Shown here piece by piece: positions 11,365 through 12,698 of a stretch of 12,698 nucleotides of DNA. Position numbers and translations under genes: made by a program. Numbering within the stretch: position 1 is the stretch's first letter; each line of letters begins with the position of its first letter. The stretch lies in NCBI GenBank assembly GCA_964366875.1, contig CAYIVF010000021.1, positions 1 to 12,698 of the forward strand. Direction: 5' to 3'. The notes under the pieces are model-generated. The model saw nothing but the letters and a program-made list of their open reading frames with translations, searched no databases and was not told where the DNA came from. Origin of the DNA: CAYIVF01 sp964366875 (lineage in GTDB: Bacteria > Patescibacteriota > Minisyncoccia > Minisyncoccales > Staskawiczbacteraceae).

Positions 11365-11732
11365 GAAAGACATCGCCCAAAAGAGAATATAAAGATTATG
11401 TGTCAGACATTGCAGATTCTATAAATAAAATAGAGAAATTTGTTGGGAATTTTAGTTTCGGAGAATTTCAAAAAGACGAAAAGACAATTTATGCGGTTGT
11501 TCGCGCAATAGAAATTATAGGCGAAGCGATTAAAAATATACCGGCATCGGTTAAAAACAAACACAAAAAAATTCCCTGGAGAGATGCGGCAGACATGCGA
11601 AACAAGTTGATACATGAGTATTTTGGTGTAAATTTAAAAGTGGTTTGGAAAGCGGTAAAAGAAGATATCCCTGAGTTGAAGGGAACAATGTTGGAATTGT
11701 TAAAAGAATTAAAAATAAACAAGTTAATTTGA
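11361..11732 (+). CDS. hepT: HepT-like (DUF86) RNase toxin
   Basis: HEPN-domain ribonuclease toxin, 123 aa, all helical. The diagnostic R-x4-H-x-Y motif is intact as RNKLIHEY: R80 and H85 are the predicted catalytic residues, and Y87 is the position modified by MntA in characterised pairs. The N-terminal helix YKDYVSDIADSINKIEKFV and VVRAIEIIGEAIKNIP are typical of the family. It overlaps mntA by 4 bases. gyrA starts only 1 base after its stop, so the toxin-antitoxin pair sits inside, and may drive or be transcribed with, an essential gene. Confidence 0.92.
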   Translation: MRKTSPKREYKDYVSDIADSINKIEKFVGNFSFGEFQKDEKTIYAVVRAIEIIGEAIKNIPASVKNKHKKIPWRDAADMRNKLIHEYFGVNLKVVWKAVKEDIPELKGTMLELLKELKINKLI

Positions 11733-11733
11733 T

Positions 11734-12698
11734 ATGGCGGGGGAAAAAGACCTGCCTGCCGGCAGGCAGGAAAAAAAATCACGGGCGCAGGAGGATGAAA
11801 AACAAGGAGACAGTAAAAGAGGAAATGTGACTCAGAGAGAAATTGTGACAGAGTTAAAAGAATCATACATTGATTATGCAATGTCGGTTATTGTCGCGCG
11901 CGCGCTTCCTGATGTCAGAGACGGATTAAAGCCCGTTCATAGGAAAATTTTATTTGCAATGAACGAGTTGGGATTGGGCTCTGGAGCAAAGTTCAGAAAA
12001 TCTGCAGCTGTTACCGGTGATGTCTTGGCAAAATATCATCCGCACGGAGATGTGGCTGTTTATGATTCAATGGTCAGAATGGCTCAGGATTTTAACTTAA
12101 GGTATCCTTTAATACAAGGTCAAGGAAACTGGGGTTCAATTGACGGAGATAGTGCGGCGGCTATGCGTTATACAGAATGCAAACTATCAAAAGTCGGAGA
12201 ATTATTGCTGCAGGATATTGAAAAAGACACTGTAAATTTTATTGATAACTATGACGGCACGAGAAAAGAGCCAGTTGTTTTGCCCTCTCCGCTGCCTCAA
12301 TTATTGTTAAATGGTTCTTTGGGTATTGCTGTGGGTATGGCAACTAATATCCCGCCTCATAATCTAACGGAAGTAATGGACGCCTCAATTCATTTATTAG
12401 ACTACCCAAAGGCTGAAACACCGGATTTATTTGAATTTATCCAAGGTCCTGATTTTCCAACAGGAGGCATAATTTATGACCAAAAAGAAATAATCTCTGC
12501 TTATTCGCAGGGCAAAGGTTCTATTTTAATGCGCGGCAAAGCTGATGTAGTTGAAAGAAAAGACGGACAAGAGCAGATTGTTATTACAGAAATTCCTTAT
12601 CAGGTCTTAAAGTCAGGTTTGGTTGAACAAATGGCAGATTTGGTTTCTGAAAAGAAAGTTGAAGGAATAAAAGATATCAGGGATTTATCTGACAGAGA
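11734..12698 (+). CDS. gyrA: DNA gyrase subunit A, N-terminal part (runs off the window)
   Basis: Breakage-reunion subunit of type II topoisomerase. The first 321 codons are present and the frame is open to the window end. After a 36-residue variable, charged N-terminus, the core runs YIDYAMSVIVARALPDVRDGLKPVHRKIL (45-73), the quinolone region YHPHGDVAVYDSMVRMAQ (101-118) and AAAMRYTECKLSK, with catalytic Y146. The spacing from V107 to Y146 is 39, the same as S83 to Y122 in E. coli GyrA, so the Ser83 position is Val; the Asp87 position (D111) is kept. ParC cannot be excluded without the C-terminus, but these genomes usually carry one such subunit. The ATG lies 1 base after hepT. A 20-bp palindrome is inserted in frame near the start. 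Confidence 0.93.
   Translation, partial: MAGEKDLPAGRQEKKSRAQEDEKQGDSKRGNVTQREIVTELKESYIDYAMSVIVARALPDVRDGLKPVHRKILFAMNELGLGSGAKFRKSAAVTGDVLAKYHPHGDVAVYDSMVRMAQDFNLRYPLIQGQGNWGSIDGDSAAAMRYTECKLSKVGELLLQDIEKDTVNFIDNYDGTRKEPVVLPSPLPQLLLNGSLGIAVGMATNIPPHNLTEVMDASIHLLDYPKAETPDLFEFIQGPDFPTGGIIYDQKEIISAYSQGKGSILMRGKADVVERKDGQEQIVITEIPYQVLKSGLVEQMADLVSEKKVEGIKDIRDLSDR
11751..11770. repeat. 20-bp perfect palindrome inserted in frame in gyrA
   Basis: CCTGCCTGCC followed by its exact reverse complement GGCAGGCAGG. It encodes residues 7-12 (LPAGRQ) in the variable N-terminus and is GC-rich within AT-rich flanks. I recall this palindrome, and its LPAGRQ or ACRQAG peptide traces, as a dispersed repeat in Parcubacteria-type genomes. 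Only one copy is in this window. Confidence 0.9.

Noticed and set aside
1..12698. CRISPR array, rRNA genes or a prophage block
   Set aside because: No regularly spaced repeats, no rRNA-like sequence, and no phage structural genes are visible. The recombinase is the only element gene.

Overview
The window looks like a chromosomal contig from a small AT-rich bacterium, most plausibly a Patescibacteria/CPR (Parcubacteria-like) member. Reasons: most genes are AT-rich (a hand count of 8581-8640 gives 20 G+C in 60); they lack Shine-Dalgarno (SD) sequences and have very short predicted leaders; the recombinase is of the type often seen in these genomes; and an in-frame CCTGCCTGCC/GGCAGGCAGG palindrome sits at the start of gyrA. 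The taxonomic call is inference. Bases 1-27 are not biological: they match the Illumina TruSeq read-2 adapter, so the contig edge is an untrimmed library end and the first gene is cut off.

Region 28-5060. A large serine recombinase missing its catalytic N-terminus (28 to about 1236, frame open to 1395) converges on a long minus-strand run. In transcription order this is ftsH, tRNA-Ile(UAU), tRNA-Val(GAC), hicB, hicA, an RluA-family pseudouridine synthase, rplS and tRNA-Leu(GAG), with tiny gaps or overlaps and an ftsH promoter at 5032-5060. The hicBA module is bracketed by a 22-bp exact direct repeat. One copy is the start of the pseudouridine synthase gene; the other lies beside tRNA-Val. This suggests the module was inserted between the tRNA and a gene that once followed it directly.

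Region 5081-8534. Two GC-rich (about 60%), single-gene units flank an AT-rich gene for a DHH/MYG1-like protein. Unit 1 (minus, 355 aa, unrecognised) has an exact consensus promoter, a leader with several hairpins, a strong SD and a terminator. Unit 2 (plus, 300 aa, C-terminal cold-shock-like OB segment) has a full SD and four hairpins at its 3' end, the last a terminator. The promoters of unit 1 and the DHH-like gene are back to back, and their -35 boxes form an inverted repeat. These units are the most unusual part of the window.

Region 8543-12698. A four-repeat S1-domain protein (minus) is divergent from a plus-strand run: an MBL-fold hydrolase, a single-pass membrane protein, an MntA/HepT toxin-antitoxin pair and the 5' part of gyrA, with gaps of a few bases. 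The core functions visible are translation (L19, S1-like, tRNAs, rRNA modification), membrane proteolysis (FtsH) and DNA topology (GyrA). The accessory functions are a recombinase, two toxin-antitoxin modules and the two GC-rich units. No stretch longer than about 235 bp lacks a gene.
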